Shown: positions 7,660 to 15,769 of the stretch, piece by piece
Position numbering within the stretch: the stretch's first letter is position 1
How the letters are laid out: each line of letters begins with the position of its first letter
From: Symbiobacterium thermophilum
GTDB taxonomy: Bacteria; Bacillota; Sulfobacillia; UBA995
Direction of reading: 5' to 3'
Length of the DNA: 57,082 nt
Assembly: GCA_020725145.1 (NCBI GenBank)
Contig: DYFO01000008.1
Location: 1 to 57,082, forward strand
Position numbers and translations under genes: made by a program
The notes under the pieces: model-generated
Database searches by the model: none
Told to the model about the DNA's origin: nothing
What the model saw: the letters and a program-made list of their open reading frames with translations, nothing else

Positions 7660-8313
7660 TTACAGACCCAAACCTCTCTCCCCCGCCCGCAGGACGCGCG
7701 TGTAAGCCAAAACCTGGTCCTTGAAGAACCTCTTGACTTGAGGCCACGAGATGCCGGGGTCAACAAGCCGCAACTCGGGCTCCCGCTCGGCATCCTCGAA
7801 GTACTGCAGACTGCGGAGAATGTGCCCCAGCGAATACGTTTCGCCGAACTTGCGCGGCAGGCTGTCGAGCGCTTCCGCCAGAGGCCAGACCCGGGTGGAA
7901 ATCACATAGAGGTCGACAAAGTCCTTCCGCGACCCGCGGTCAGACACGGCAACAATCTTCATCAGGGAAATGTCGCGCAGGCTGGCAAGCTCCACCCCCT
8001 CATAGCTCACCAACGGCTCAATGAGAGGATAGGCATACCGGAAGAACGACACGCGCACCCCGTTCACATGGATGTGGAGGGTACCAGGGGCAGTGTGCAC
8101 CACCTGCACGCCGCCCACCCCCGACAGGCGATCCAGCAGCTCGCCCGGTTCAAACGGCTGCGGGGAGAAGAAATCCAGATCCACGGACTGGCGGTGCCCT
8201 AACTGCAGCGCGGCACCAGTACCGCCCGCCAGGTAGAACCTCCCGGGGGAGACTACAGGTGCAAGACCGGGTAGGAGCAACCTCACCGGTTCAGGAACGG
8301 CCTGCGGAAACAC
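7660..8313 (-). CDS. AbiEii/AbiGii-type nucleotidyltransferase
   Basis: The 217-residue protein carries the MNT-fold signature of the AbiEii/AbiGii toxin family: GGTGAALQLGHR then SVDLDFF (near residues 30-50), and the later RKDFVDLYVI. In type IV AbiE toxin-antitoxin systems the AbiEii protein is a nucleotidyltransferase toxin. Relatives at this size are often domesticated or of unknown target. GTG 8313 is chosen because AAAGGAGGAG precedes it by 7 nt; it overlaps the end of the upstream small gene by 23 nt, so the two are cotranslated. The partner is not an AbiEi-type regulator by sequence. Confidence 0.75.
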   Translation of the reverse strand: MFPQAVPEPVRLLLPGLAPVVSPGRFYLAGGTGAALQLGHRQSVDLDFFSPQPFEPGELLDRLSGVGGVQVVHTAPGTLHIHVNGVRVSFFRYAYPLIEPLVSYEGVELASLRDISLMKIVAVSDRGSRKDFVDLYVISTRVWPLAEALDSLPRKFGETYSLGHILRSLQYFEDAEREPELRLVDPGISWPQVKRFFKDQVLAYTRVLRAGERGLGL

Positions 8314-8614
8314 CTGTCCACTCCTCCTTTGCCAGCGACCGCACTTCGCCGGGCGACACATCGTACACCAGCGCCCAGAAGGTGGCCGCCTTCCGCGTCA
8401 GACGCCTCGAGTTCCGCACCACGGCGGTGACCGCATCATCCGAGAATCTCTGCCACATCCACCTTATCGCCGGAATATCCCCGTAGTTCAAAATGCGCTC
8501 GATGACAAACGACTCGTGGCCAGGTAGCAGGGAGGCCGGATCAACGTCCCAAAACAGCGGAGTCAGGAAGTCTGGAAGACCATGCCCGACACCCACACGC
8601 ACCACCCCCGGCAA
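8291..8614 (-). CDS. Small partner protein of the AbiEii-type gene (DUF6922-like)
   Basis: The product of about 107 residues contains LPDFLTPLFWDVDPASL, ERILNYGDIPAIRWM and TFWALVYDV, which resemble the small DUF6922 proteins that precede nucleotidyltransferase genes. It probably acts as the antitoxin or specificity partner of the downstream gene. Start is uncertain: TTG 8623 is too close to GGAG, TTG 8614 has a reasonable 10-nt spacing, and GTGs follow. The family assignment is from pattern recognition only. Confidence 0.6.
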   Translation of the reverse strand: MPGVVRVGVGHGLPDFLTPLFWDVDPASLLPGHESFVIERILNYGDIPAIRWMWQRFSDDAVTAVVRNSRRLTRKAATFWALVYDVSPGEVRSLAKEEWTGVSAGRS

Positions 8615-8623
8615 AGCAAGCAA

Positions 8624-8910
8624 ACTCCGACCGTTACGTTACGCTGCACCCCCATCTTAACATTAACCGTTCCCACGCGGCAGATCGGAAGTCCTGCCTT
8701 TTCGGCCTACGCACCATACACGCCGTGGGCCCGGCGCCCGGTCTCGGCGGTTTGCGCTCCGCCAATTCTTGTCTGAATTGACTCGGGTTACCGGGCCGAA
8801 CCCGCTTCGCGTCTCCCCCGCCGCTCGCCGGTTTCCCTCGCGTCCGCCCAACTCCAGAGAATTATTTCCGAGGTCCCATCAACACCGACCCCGTCAGGCG
8901 CACACGCAAA
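8624..8910. other. Non-coding stretch between the AbiE-like pair and cotE
   Basis: I see no convincing ORF in this 287-bp stretch. It must hold the promoter for the small partner gene at 8614, but no clear -35/-10 pair stands out; an AT-richer patch TTAATGTTAAG (minus strand, about 8654-8664) is the best place for one. A weak hairpin CGGGTT/AACCCG lies near 8783-8803. Confidence 0.4.
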
Positions 8911-8935
8911 GGCCCGCCTCCGGCAGAGGCGGGCC
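8911..8935 (-). terminator. Rho-independent terminator after cotE
   Basis: GGCCCGCCTC and GAGGCGGGCC form a perfect 10-bp stem with a 5-nt loop. On the minus strand the stem is followed by TTTG. It lies 52 bp beyond the cotE stop codon and is the obvious end of that transcript. Confidence 0.75.
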
Positions 8936-8987
8936 ACGCGGCGGTCGGGGGGAGGGGTCCGACCGGGCAGTCCGGGCCGGCGGGGGG

Positions 8988-9572
8988 CTAAAGGTCCTCT
9001 TCCTCTTCCTCAACCCCCATGTCGTCTTCCAGGAGCTGGTCCCACTCCTCCTCGCTGAGGTCGTCGTCACGCCCGTCGCCCGCGGTCCGGAGCCTGCGGA
9101 CCACCATCTCCTCGGGGTAGGCCCGCACCCACAGTCTGGCCGGCCCCAGCACCTCGGCGGCGAAAGCCGCCTCCACCACCAGCTCGATCTGTCCTCCCGG
9201 GGTGATGCGCGCATCCCACACTCCCGGTTCGCGGGTGGCGGTGACCTCCACCGTCTCGTTGCTGCCCACCCGTCCGGGCACCGAGACGACCGGCATGCCG
9301 TGCCGGTAGGAGAGCTTCTCCTTGTGCAGCTCGGTCTGCGTACCTGCGCTGTGGGAGTACCAGACCTCCGCGCCGTAGCTACCGCTGATCTCGACCTGGC
9401 TGTCGGCCGGCCGGGCCCGATACTCGTGGCCGACCACGCGGGCACCCAAAATGCTGGTGGGCCGCCTGGCCGGCGTGATGGTGTGCGTCTCGAGAAAGCG
9501 GTGACTGCCGGTGGCCACCACCGCCCGGGTGATGATCTGCCGAAACGCCCCCTCCAGAACCTTCTCGGTCAT
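8988..9572 (-). CDS. cotE: Outer spore coat morphogenetic protein CotE
   Basis: The 194-residue product aligns by eye with CotE, the protein that directs assembly of the outer spore coat in the mother cell. Shared features are FRQIITRAVVATG near the start, THTITPARRPTSILG, VEISGSYGAEVWYS, the beta-rich middle, and a strongly acidic C-terminus (DDDLSEEEWDQLLEDD and a run of glutamates). ATG 9572 follows AAGGGGGAG with 7-nt spacing. A strong terminator follows and a sigma-K/E-like promoter lies about 105 bp upstream, so it appears monocistronic. It is the firmest evidence that the host sporulates. Confidence 0.9.
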   Translation of the reverse strand: MTEKVLEGAFRQIITRAVVATGSHRFLETHTITPARRPTSILGARVVGHEYRARPADSQVEISGSYGAEVWYSHSAGTQTELHKEKLSYRHGMPVVSVPGRVGSNETVEVTATREPGVWDARITPGGQIELVVEAAFAAEVLGPARLWVRAYPEEMVVRRLRTAGDGRDDDLSEEEWDQLLEDDMGVEEEEEDL

Positions 9573-9677
9573 CCCAGGACTCCCCCTTCGGCTCGCTCCC
9601 TGCAGGCCTCCCCCCGGTCTGGCAGGTAAGCGGTCGCCCGGCCGGCCTTGCGGACGTCCGGCCGTCCAGGGCTGGTT

Positions 9678-9706
9678 CATGATATGGATGACCCAGAGGC
9701 GACGTG
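9678..9706 (-). promoter_or_regulatory. Candidate sporulation (sigma-K/E-like) promoter of cotE
   Basis: On the minus strand CACG (9706-9703) is followed after 16 nt by CATATCATG (9686-9678). This resembles the AC-N15/16-CATAnnnTA pattern of sigma-K and, less well, the CATACAnT -10 of sigma-E. The ending ATG repeats the deviation seen upstream of the YheC/D operon. Confidence 0.3.
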
Positions 9707-9742
9707 ACAGTTCTCCCATCCGCGACGGGACGGACGACCGTG

Positions 9743-10594
9743 CTAGCCCGCGGTCTCCGACCTTACCAGGTCGCGGTAGGCCTCTTGCAGCCGCCGGGTT
9801 ATCGGCCCCGGGCGGCCGTCGCCCACCGGTCGGCCGTCGAGCACCACCACCGGCATGACCTCGGTCATGGTGCCGGTGACGAAGAGCTCCTCGGCCCGCG
9901 AGACCTCCTCCAAGGAGAAGGCCTCCTCGCGCCGGGGAAGGCCCAGGCGCTCGGCCACCTCGAGCACGGCGGCACGGGTTACCCCCGACAGGATGCGCTC
10001 GGAGCGCGGAGAGGTGCGCAGCACGCCGTCGATCACCGCGAAGACGTTGGAGGAGGTGGCCTCGGTGACCAGCCCGTCACGGTGCAGAAGACACTCATAG
10101 GCTCCGGCGCGGTGGGCCAGCGTGCGCAGCGCCACGTTGGCCACCAGCGCCGTGGTCTTCAGGTGGCACCACTGCCATCGCACGTCGGCGTGGGTGATCG
10201 CCCTTGCCCCCTCGCGGTAGCGCTCCTCCGGCACCGGCGCCGCCGCACGGTAGGTGACGATCAGCGTGGGTTCCATGTCCGGAGGGGGCACGTGCGATCT
10301 CGGAGCCGTGCCCCGCGTAAGCTGTACGTATAGCTGCCCGTCGGGCTCGCCCGAGCGCTCGCGCAACTCCTCGAGCAGCGCTTCCAGGCCCGCGGGGGTC
10401 CTGGGTTCGGGCAGATCGAGGGCCGCCATTCCCTGACGCATGCGGTCGAGGTGGGGGCCGAGGCGGAAAAGCCGCCCGCCGTAGGCCCGGATCACCTCGT
10501 ACAGGCCGTCTGCGAACTGCAGGCAGCGGTCCTCCACGTTCACCGTCGCCCGCTCGATGGGGGTAATGGTCCCGTTCACATAGGCCAGCGGCAC
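9743..10594 (-). CDS. dat: D-amino-acid aminotransferase (fold-type IV PLP enzyme)
   Basis: The 283-residue protein matches D-alanine/D-amino-acid transaminases in length and order. MPLAYVNGTITPIERATVNVEDR... opens it, the PLP lysine is K146 in CHLKTTALVANV, and the E-containing segment VTEATSSNVFAV and the phosphate site SGVTRAAVLEVA follow. It interconverts D-alanine and D-glutamate through 2-oxo acids in the cytosol. GTG 10594 follows AGGAGG by 10 nt. Only 4 bp separate it from the upstream M20 peptidase gene, so they are cotranscribed. D-Glu/D-Ala supply would suit peptidoglycan or a gamma-glutamyl spore polymer; the second idea is inference. Confidence 0.85.
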   Translation of the reverse strand: MPLAYVNGTITPIERATVNVEDRCLQFADGLYEVIRAYGGRLFRLGPHLDRMRQGMAALDLPEPRTPAGLEALLEELRERSGEPDGQLYVQLTRGTAPRSHVPPPDMEPTLIVTYRAAAPVPEERYREGARAITHADVRWQWCHLKTTALVANVALRTLAHRAGAYECLLHRDGLVTEATSSNVFAVIDGVLRTSPRSERILSGVTRAAVLEVAERLGLPRREEAFSLEEVSRAEELFVTGTMTEVMPVVVLDGRPVGDGRPGPITRRLQEAYRDLVRSETAG

Positions 10595-10598
10595 GTGG

Positions 10599-11942
10599 TC
10601 AGCACCTCCTCAAGGCGAAATCGTCCAGCACGTCCCACAGCACCTTGAGGGCGAATTCCAGGCTGCGGACGCTGATGCGTTCATCGTGCCCGTGTACGGT
10701 ACTGATATCCGCGTCGGGCAAGGTGGGACCGAACCCGTAGGCCACCGTGCCCCGCGGGCGCAGGAAACGCGAATCGGTGGCGCCGGGCACCAGGAAGGGG
10801 ATCGCCCGGGCATCCGGCGCGTGCCGGGTCACCGCCCGTCCGATCGACCGCGCCAGCGGCGTGTCCACCGGCGACTCCGTCGGCGCCCCCCGCATCCCCA
10901 GCTCCACTTCCACGCCCGGGCAGTCGGCCAGCACCGGCTCGAGCTCCTGCCTGAGCGACTCGGGCGTCTGACCGGGCAGGATGCGGCAGTCCACCTGCGC
11001 CTCGGCCACCGAGGGGATGACGTTGGTCTTCTCGCCGGCCCGCAGCACGGTGGGGGTGGCGGTGTTGCGCAGCATCGCCCCAAGCATGTCGGCCAGGTGG
11101 CCTTCGGGCAGTCTTGAGAGCATCGCCGGCGCGCACTCGGGGTCGAGCAGCCCTCGCACCACCCCGGCGAAGGGCTCGGGTTGTCCGTCGGCCACGCCCT
11201 CGATGAACAGCCGCGCGGTCTGGCACAGATGGAAGGGCAGCCGGGCACGGCCCACCTTCGCCACCGCCTCCGCCAGCCGCACCACCGCGTTGTCACCGGT
11301 GGGAATGGAGGCATGCCCGGGCTTGCCCCGGACCCGCAACGTCAGCCAGCATGGGCTCTTTTCGCCGGCCTGAAAGGGGTAGTAGGTACGCCCGCCCAAG
11401 GTAAGGGCGAAGCCGCCGCCCTCGTTGAGACACCAGCCCGCGCGCAGGAGCTCGGGACGGTTCTCCACCAGCCAGCCGACGCCCATCGTCCCCCCCATCT
11501 CCTCGTCGGCGGTGGCCGCGAAGACGAGATCCCGGCCGAGCGGCAGGCCCTCGCGGTGGATCTTCAAAAACAGGGTCAGCCACAGGGCGGTCAGGTACTT
11601 GGTGTCCAGCGCTCCCCGGCCCCAGACCTCACCGTCCACCAGTTCGCCGCCGAAAGGATCGCGGGACCACTTGGCGGCCTCCGCCGTTACCACGTCCAGG
11701 TGCGACAGCAGAAGAAGACCATCCTCCGGTGCGGTGCCGGATGCCCGCAGCCGGGCCACCACGCTTCCCCTGCCCGGGGCAGGTTCCACCACCTCCGCCT
11801 CCACCCCCGCGGCGCGCAAGCGTTCGGCAAGGTAAAGCGCGGCCGGTGTCTCGTTGCCCGGGGGGTTGGTGGTGTTGAAGCGGATCAGGTCCCCAAGATA
11901 GCCGATGGTTTCTTCGAGTGCGGACGGCAACCAGCGATCCAT
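10599..11942 (-). CDS. M20-family metallopeptidase (dipeptidase / ArgE-DapE-like)
   Basis: The 447-residue zinc peptidase shows the M20 metal-site motifs: SHLDVV (first His and catalytic Asp, near 80), GRGALDTK (bridging Asp), TADEEMGG (general-base Glu pair), and HGHDERIS near the C-terminus. A dimerisation domain lies between. Two ATGs occur; 11942 has a suitable 7-nt spacing from GGAGGAGG. Such enzymes cleave N-acyl amino acids or small peptides in the cytosol. It lies between an MFS transporter and a D-amino-acid aminotransferase, which suggests peptide uptake or turnover. Confidence 0.85.
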   Translation of the reverse strand: MDRWLPSALEETIGYLGDLIRFNTTNPPGNETPAALYLAERLRAAGVEAEVVEPAPGRGSVVARLRASGTAPEDGLLLLSHLDVVTAEAAKWSRDPFGGELVDGEVWGRGALDTKYLTALWLTLFLKIHREGLPLGRDLVFAATADEEMGGTMGVGWLVENRPELLRAGWCLNEGGGFALTLGGRTYYPFQAGEKSPCWLTLRVRGKPGHASIPTGDNAVVRLAEAVAKVGRARLPFHLCQTARLFIEGVADGQPEPFAGVVRGLLDPECAPAMLSRLPEGHLADMLGAMLRNTATPTVLRAGEKTNVIPSVAEAQVDCRILPGQTPESLRQELEPVLADCPGVEVELGMRGAPTESPVDTPLARSIGRAVTRHAPDARAIPFLVPGATDSRFLRPRGTVAYGFGPTLPDADISTVHGHDERISVRSLEFALKVLWDVLDDFALRRC

Positions 11943-11982
11943 GCACATTCCTCCTCCTGCTAGGCTGAACCGGGGCTTCTGC

Positions 11983-13227
11983 TCAGGCCGCCGCCTCTCC
12001 TGCTGGGGTCTTCTCGGCATCGCGGAAGAAAGCCCAAAAGAGCGCGGCTCCCAGCACGTAAGTAACGGCGGTCAGTGTGAACGCGGCGCTGAAACCTCCC
12101 CTGACCTGCAGGAACCCGCTAACGATGGGGCCCAGACCGCCCCGCCCCAGGCTCCCCAGCATGGCCGACAGGCTGCTCAGCGTGGCCCGCTGGTCCGGCC
12201 GCACCTGCTCAAGCACGAAAATGTGCTGCACGGGTCCGGCCATGTTCATCAGCGCCTGCCGCAAGTAGTAGGCGACGATCACCCATCGCAGATCGTAAGA
12301 GTAGGCCAGCAGTACCAGGAACGGAATGGAGGCGAGCTCCGTCCAGACCACCGTGCGCACCTTGCCGAAACGGCGGGCGAGCGCGGGGCTGACCAGCGTG
12401 GCCACCGCCGTCGACACCGAGGAGAAAGCGAAGAGCACGCCGATGGCGCTGGGTGTAAGTTGAAAACGCAGGTGAAAGAACAGCTGGAAGAAAACCACCA
12501 TCGCCCCGGCCCCGAAAGCGACCAGCGCCGCCGGGGTGAGCAGCTTGAGAAAAAGCACGAGCTCCTGCCGGCCGCGCGGCAACGGGCGGCCGGAAACGGG
12601 CCGGCCGGCCCCGCTTTCATGCATGACCAGCAAGGGTAGCGCGGCCAAGGCCGAGCACACGGCGGCGGCCACCATCGCCCCGCGCAGCGGGAGCACATCC
12701 GAGGGCAGCCCGCCCCACCACCGCGCGAAGAGGCCGGGCAGCTCGCCCCCCAGCAGGCTCCCCGCGAAGCCCATGGCTAGTTGAACGGCGGAGCTGAGGG
12801 CGAAGTAGGTCACCCGCTCCTCCTCGCGGCAGATGGTCATCATGAAGGGGGCGCCGATCACCCACGAAAGCGCCGACCCTATCCCTGCGAGCAGGGAAAA
12901 CACAAGCAGCTGCGCGGGACTGCGGGCCAGCGCCAGTCCCAGGCCGGAGGCCACCGCGAACACCGCCCCCGCCCGCAGGAACACAAGGTAGCCTCGCCGG
13001 TCGGCCGCCATGCCCAGCGGCAGCCCCACCAGCAGCACCACCAGCGAGGGCAGGCCGTTGAGCAGGCCGATGAAGTCCTGGCGGCAGCCCAGGGAATGCA
13101 GGTAGAGGTTGAAGATCAGGTTGAAGATGGCCCACCCCACGCTGGAGACGGCGGTGACCACGAGCCAGAGCCGCGCGTTTTTCCCGAAGCCACGGATGGT
13201 CTCAAGATACTCCGTCAGCCAGCTCAA
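11983..13227 (-). CDS. MFS transporter
   Basis: The 414-residue protein has about twelve hydrophobic helices and the MFS loop-2/3 signature GMAADRRGYL near residue 75. Its central loop (around 200-215) is basic. TTG 13227 follows GAAAGGTGGGG and is the best start; longer upstream frames run into non-protein-like sequence. It is the first gene of a likely transporter-peptidase-aminotransferase operon (40-bp gap to the peptidase). The substrate cannot be told; drug or peptide export and amino-acid uptake are all possible. Confidence 0.85.
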   Translation of the reverse strand: MSWLTEYLETIRGFGKNARLWLVVTAVSSVGWAIFNLIFNLYLHSLGCRQDFIGLLNGLPSLVVLLVGLPLGMAADRRGYLVFLRAGAVFAVASGLGLALARSPAQLLVFSLLAGIGSALSWVIGAPFMMTICREEERVTYFALSSAVQLAMGFAGSLLGGELPGLFARWWGGLPSDVLPLRGAMVAAAVCSALAALPLLVMHESGAGRPVSGRPLPRGRQELVLFLKLLTPAALVAFGAGAMVVFFQLFFHLRFQLTPSAIGVLFAFSSVSTAVATLVSPALARRFGKVRTVVWTELASIPFLVLLAYSYDLRWVIVAYYLRQALMNMAGPVQHIFVLEQVRPDQRATLSSLSAMLGSLGRGGLGPIVSGFLQVRGGFSAAFTLTAVTYVLGAALFWAFFRDAEKTPAGEAAA

Positions 13228-13308
13228 GGGGCCCCACCTTTCGCTATTCAGCCTGCATGTATTACGAGGGGCCCCGTCGCCGGGTTTCACCGCCGGGGCG
13301 TGCCCGGT

Positions 13309-13773
13309 TCAGTAGGTGAACCAGTGGGCACCGATGACCGCCGCCAGCGGGCGGCGCAGCATGAAGGGATGGCTGCTCTTGCCGGGATTGAAGAAGAACA
13401 GCGCCCCAGCGGTCGGATCCCAGCCGGAGGCCGCCAGGTGGGCGGCCCGCACCGCCTCCGCGGTCGGAGGGAGGTATATCTCCCCGTTCATCACCGGTTC
13501 GAACTGCCCGGGCTGGAAGATGACTCCCCGCACCGTGTTGGGGTACTGCGGGCTGGCCACGCGGTTGAGCACCACCGCTCCCACCGCGACCTGCCCTTCC
13601 AAACTCTCGCCGCGCGCCTCGGAGCTGATGATGCGGGCCAGCCAATCCAGGTCTTCCTCGCTCAGCGCGGGGGCGGCGGAGGCCTCCGCGGGCGGCGGCG
13701 CGCCGGCCACCGTCACGCCCAGCACCACCGCCAGCACGGCGGCAACCGGCGTCGACCAACGTCCAGCTCGCAT
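13309..13773 (-). CDS. Spore cortex-lytic / cell wall hydrolase (SleB-CwlJ catalytic domain)
   Basis: The 154-residue precursor has a signal peptide (about 1-32) and a single SleB/CwlJ-type domain. The domain includes LARIISSEARGESLEGQVAV with E52 in the position of the catalytic glutamate, then VVLNRV, YPNTV and FEPV. SleB and CwlJ split spore cortex peptidoglycan as lytic transglycosylases or amidase-like enzymes during germination. No peptidoglycan-binding repeat precedes the domain, so it is the short CwlJ-like form but secreted. ATG 13773 follows GGGAGG. It is divergent from a YheC/D gene and has its own sigma-A-like promoter. Confidence 0.85.
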   Translation of the reverse strand: MRAGRWSTPVAAVLAVVLGVTVAGAPPPAEASAAPALSEEDLDWLARIISSEARGESLEGQVAVGAVVLNRVASPQYPNTVRGVIFQPGQFEPVMNGEIYLPPTAEAVRAAHLAASGWDPTAGALFFFNPGKSSHPFMLRRPLAAVIGAHWFTY

Positions 13774-13811
13774 CGTCCTACCTCCCTGGTTGCGACTTTC
13801 CGTCCGCACAC

Positions 13812-13840
13812 AGGGTAACCCGCGTGACATCCGAGGTCAA
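13812..13840 (-). promoter_or_regulatory. Sigma-A-like promoter of the SleB-type gene
   Basis: TTGACC (13840-13835) and TACCCT (13817-13812) on the minus strand are 17 bp apart, 39 bp before the ATG. The -35 is near consensus and the -10 is weak. Confidence 0.4.
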
Positions 13841-13931
13841 GGCACATTTCCTGGCAGGCATCTGGCAGCGGGGTCGGTACGCAAGTACCGGTGCGCTGGC
13901 GCCGCCCGCGGCGTAAGCTGCGCGAGGGAAC

Positions 13932-15035
13932 ATGACGATGACGCGGACGCTTGGCATCCTGCTCGACAGATGGATACTGAACCACATTCTGGCCGGCAGG
14001 CAGGTGTTCGAGGCGGTCGAGCTTTACCGGCAGCCGGCGGCCGAGTTCGGACTGGCGTTGGCGCTTTTCGAACCCCACGGCATCGACCGCCGGCGCCGGC
14101 GGGTGCGCGCGCGCCGTTTCCCCGCTTTCGCCCCCGTCTGGCTGCCGGTTCCGGCGGTGGTCCACAACCGGGCTCTGCAGTACCCTTCCGCCAACCGCGC
14201 GGTGCGCTGGCTCGGGCGGCAGGGCGCGGCGGTGTTCAACCCGCTCGTGCCGGCCGGCAAGTACGCAAAGCACCTCGCGCTCGCCTCCTCGCCGGCGCTG
14301 CGCCCTCATCTCCCGGCCGCTTTGCCGCTTTCGCCGCGCGGGCTTGGGCGGCTGCCCGCGCTGCTTGAGCCGTCCGGCAGCGTCTTCGTCAAGCCCGCCA
14401 CCGGCTCGCGAGGCAAGGGTATACTGCGAGTGCGTCGCGGTCCCGGAAGGAGCTATCTGGTGAACGGGGCGGCCGTCGGCCGCGCCGACAGTTTTCGGCG
14501 GTTGCGCCGCCGCCTGGCGCGACTGTCCCGACGCCGTCGCTACATCCTGCAACAAGGCATCACGCTGGCCCGTTTTCAAGGCCGCCCCTTCGACCTTCGT
14601 GTCCACCTGCAACGCGGCGAGGGCGGCCGCTGGACGGTGCCGGGGATGGGAGCCAGACGGGCGAACCTCCACCCCTTTTTGACCAACCTCACCCGCGGAG
14701 GCAGCGCCCACCCTGTGCGGGAGGTGCTCCCCGCGGCCTTTCCCGGCCGCGATCCCGAGGCCATCGCCGAACAGGTGCGCCGGGTGGCGCTGCTGGTAGG
14801 CGAAACCCTGGAACGGGCCTGGCCCGGCGTGGCCGACCTCGGACTGGACGTGGGGCTTGACGCCGACGCCCGGCCCTGGATCCTCGAGGTGAACCTGCGC
14901 GAACTCCGCTACACGTTGCGGGACGCCGGCGAGCCCGAGCGCTGGGCCCTCACCTATCGCAACCCCGTCGCCTACGCGCGGCACCTTTTCGATATCCGGG
15001 CGACGGCAGGCATGACCGGCCGCCGACACGCATAG
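13932..15035 (+). CDS. Fourth YheC/YheD-family ATP-grasp protein
   Basis: At 367 residues this is a short-form YheC/D protein lacking the N-terminal barrel. It keeps the hallmark order: VVHNRALQYPS, VFNPLVPAGKY in place of FNPxFLDKW, VFVKPATGSRGKG, ILQQGITL, RPFDLRVHL, then LGLDVGLD...WILEVN. The usual LDKW is replaced by AGKY and the residue after EVN differs (LREL), so it is the most divergent of the four copies. ATG 13932 follows GAGGGAAC. It is separated from the other three by 6.5 kb and divergent from a cortex hydrolase gene. Role in the spore coat is inferred from the family. Confidence 0.85.
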   Translation: MTMTRTLGILLDRWILNHILAGRQVFEAVELYRQPAAEFGLALALFEPHGIDRRRRRVRARRFPAFAPVWLPVPAVVHNRALQYPSANRAVRWLGRQGAAVFNPLVPAGKYAKHLALASSPALRPHLPAALPLSPRGLGRLPALLEPSGSVFVKPATGSRGKGILRVRRGPGRSYLVNGAAVGRADSFRRLRRRLARLSRRRRYILQQGITLARFQGRPFDLRVHLQRGEGGRWTVPGMGARRANLHPFLTNLTRGGSAHPVREVLPAAFPGRDPEAIAEQVRRVALLVGETLERAWPGVADLGLDVGLDADARPWILEVNLRELRYTLRDAGEPERWALTYRNPVAYARHLFDIRATAGMTGRRHA

Positions 15036-15067
15036 CCTGCGCGCAGCCGGTCGCGAGAGGAGGTTCG

Positions 15068-15298
15068 GTGGTGAGGTGGGAACTTCACGCGGCGGGGACC
15101 AAGGTTGCGGAGCTGCAATGGCGTGAGGCCGGTCCTGTTCCCGTGCGCGTCCATCCCGCGTTCCGTGCGTTCCTGGACTGGTGGTTGGCCCGCCACGCCG
15201 GCACCGAGCCCGATGCCTTCGGCCGCCACCTTGCCGAACTCGAGGCCTCGGGCTTCCGCCTGGTCAGGACACCGCAAGCGCCCGGAGCAAGTCCATAG
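15068..15298 (+). CDS. Hypothetical protein (76 aa)
   Basis: The short frame starts at GTG 15068 (or the adjacent GTG 15071) after GAGAGGAGG, 32 bp beyond the fourth YheC/D gene and on the same strand. The composition is protein-like (WELHAAGTKVAELQW, AFRAFLDWWLARHAG) with amphipathic helices and no membrane segment. It could be a small partner of the YheC/D protein. No family is recognised. Confidence 0.5.
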   Translation: MVRWELHAAGTKVAELQWREAGPVPVRVHPAFRAFLDWWLARHAGTEPDAFGRHLAELEASGFRLVRTPQAPGASP

Positions 15299-15349
15299 GC
15301 CTGCACAAGGGAAGGCGTACCCCGTGGGATCCACCCCCGAGGCTGAAAG

Positions 15350-15751
15350 GTGTATCGCCCCACAAGACGTGTACTCAGGGAAAAGGGGGGCCGGGGGGCA
15401 GAGGCATCAGGGGGGATAGCAGCAGGCCGGACCCAGGCAGGCGGGGAAGGCGAAACGAAGGAACAGACTACCGCCGGCCGCTTCGCCCTCGGCTTCACCG
15501 CGCCGGCAATCGGCTCGCGGCTCCTCCTGCCACTGATCACCGTGAGGTACCGTTATAGCTGCCCGATCACCGATACGTGGGTGATGCCGGCCATCGGGAC
15601 CGGCCTGGTCGCCGTCGCGGCCGCGCTTAACATGTGGTGTGTCTGGCGTCGGGGTGAACGGTCACCGGCGAACCGCCTGGCGGCGGCCCTGTTGGCCGCA
15701 GCCGTCCTGTTCCTGGCGCTCATGATGCTCGGCGACCGCCTCGGCGGCTAG
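15350..15751 (+). CDS. Hypothetical small membrane protein
   Basis: The C-terminal two thirds of this frame (to residue 133) carries two clear transmembrane helices (MPAIGTGLVAVAAALNMWCV and LAAALLAAAVLFLALMML) and a third weakly hydrophobic stretch before them. The N-terminal 40 residues after GTG 15350 look like translated spacer, so the true start may be further in, for example near 15480-15545, although no good ribosome binding site is seen there. Function unknown. Confidence 0.35.
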   Translation: MYRPTRRVLREKGGRGAEASGGIAAGRTQAGGEGETKEQTTAGRFALGFTAPAIGSRLLLPLITVRYRYSCPITDTWVMPAIGTGLVAVAAALNMWCVWRRGERSPANRLAAALLAAAVLFLALMMLGDRLGG

Positions 15752-15769
15752 CGTTCCCCCGGCCCGGGG

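Noticed and set aside
8777-8803. tRNA-like or small RNA hairpin
   Set aside because: Only a short CGGGTT/AACCCG pairing is seen, with no cloverleaf and no terminator directly after it.
13713-15029. 438-residue minus-strand frame opposite the fourth YheC/D gene
   Set aside because: The plus strand carries unmistakable ATP-grasp motifs and a start signal; the minus frame shows none.
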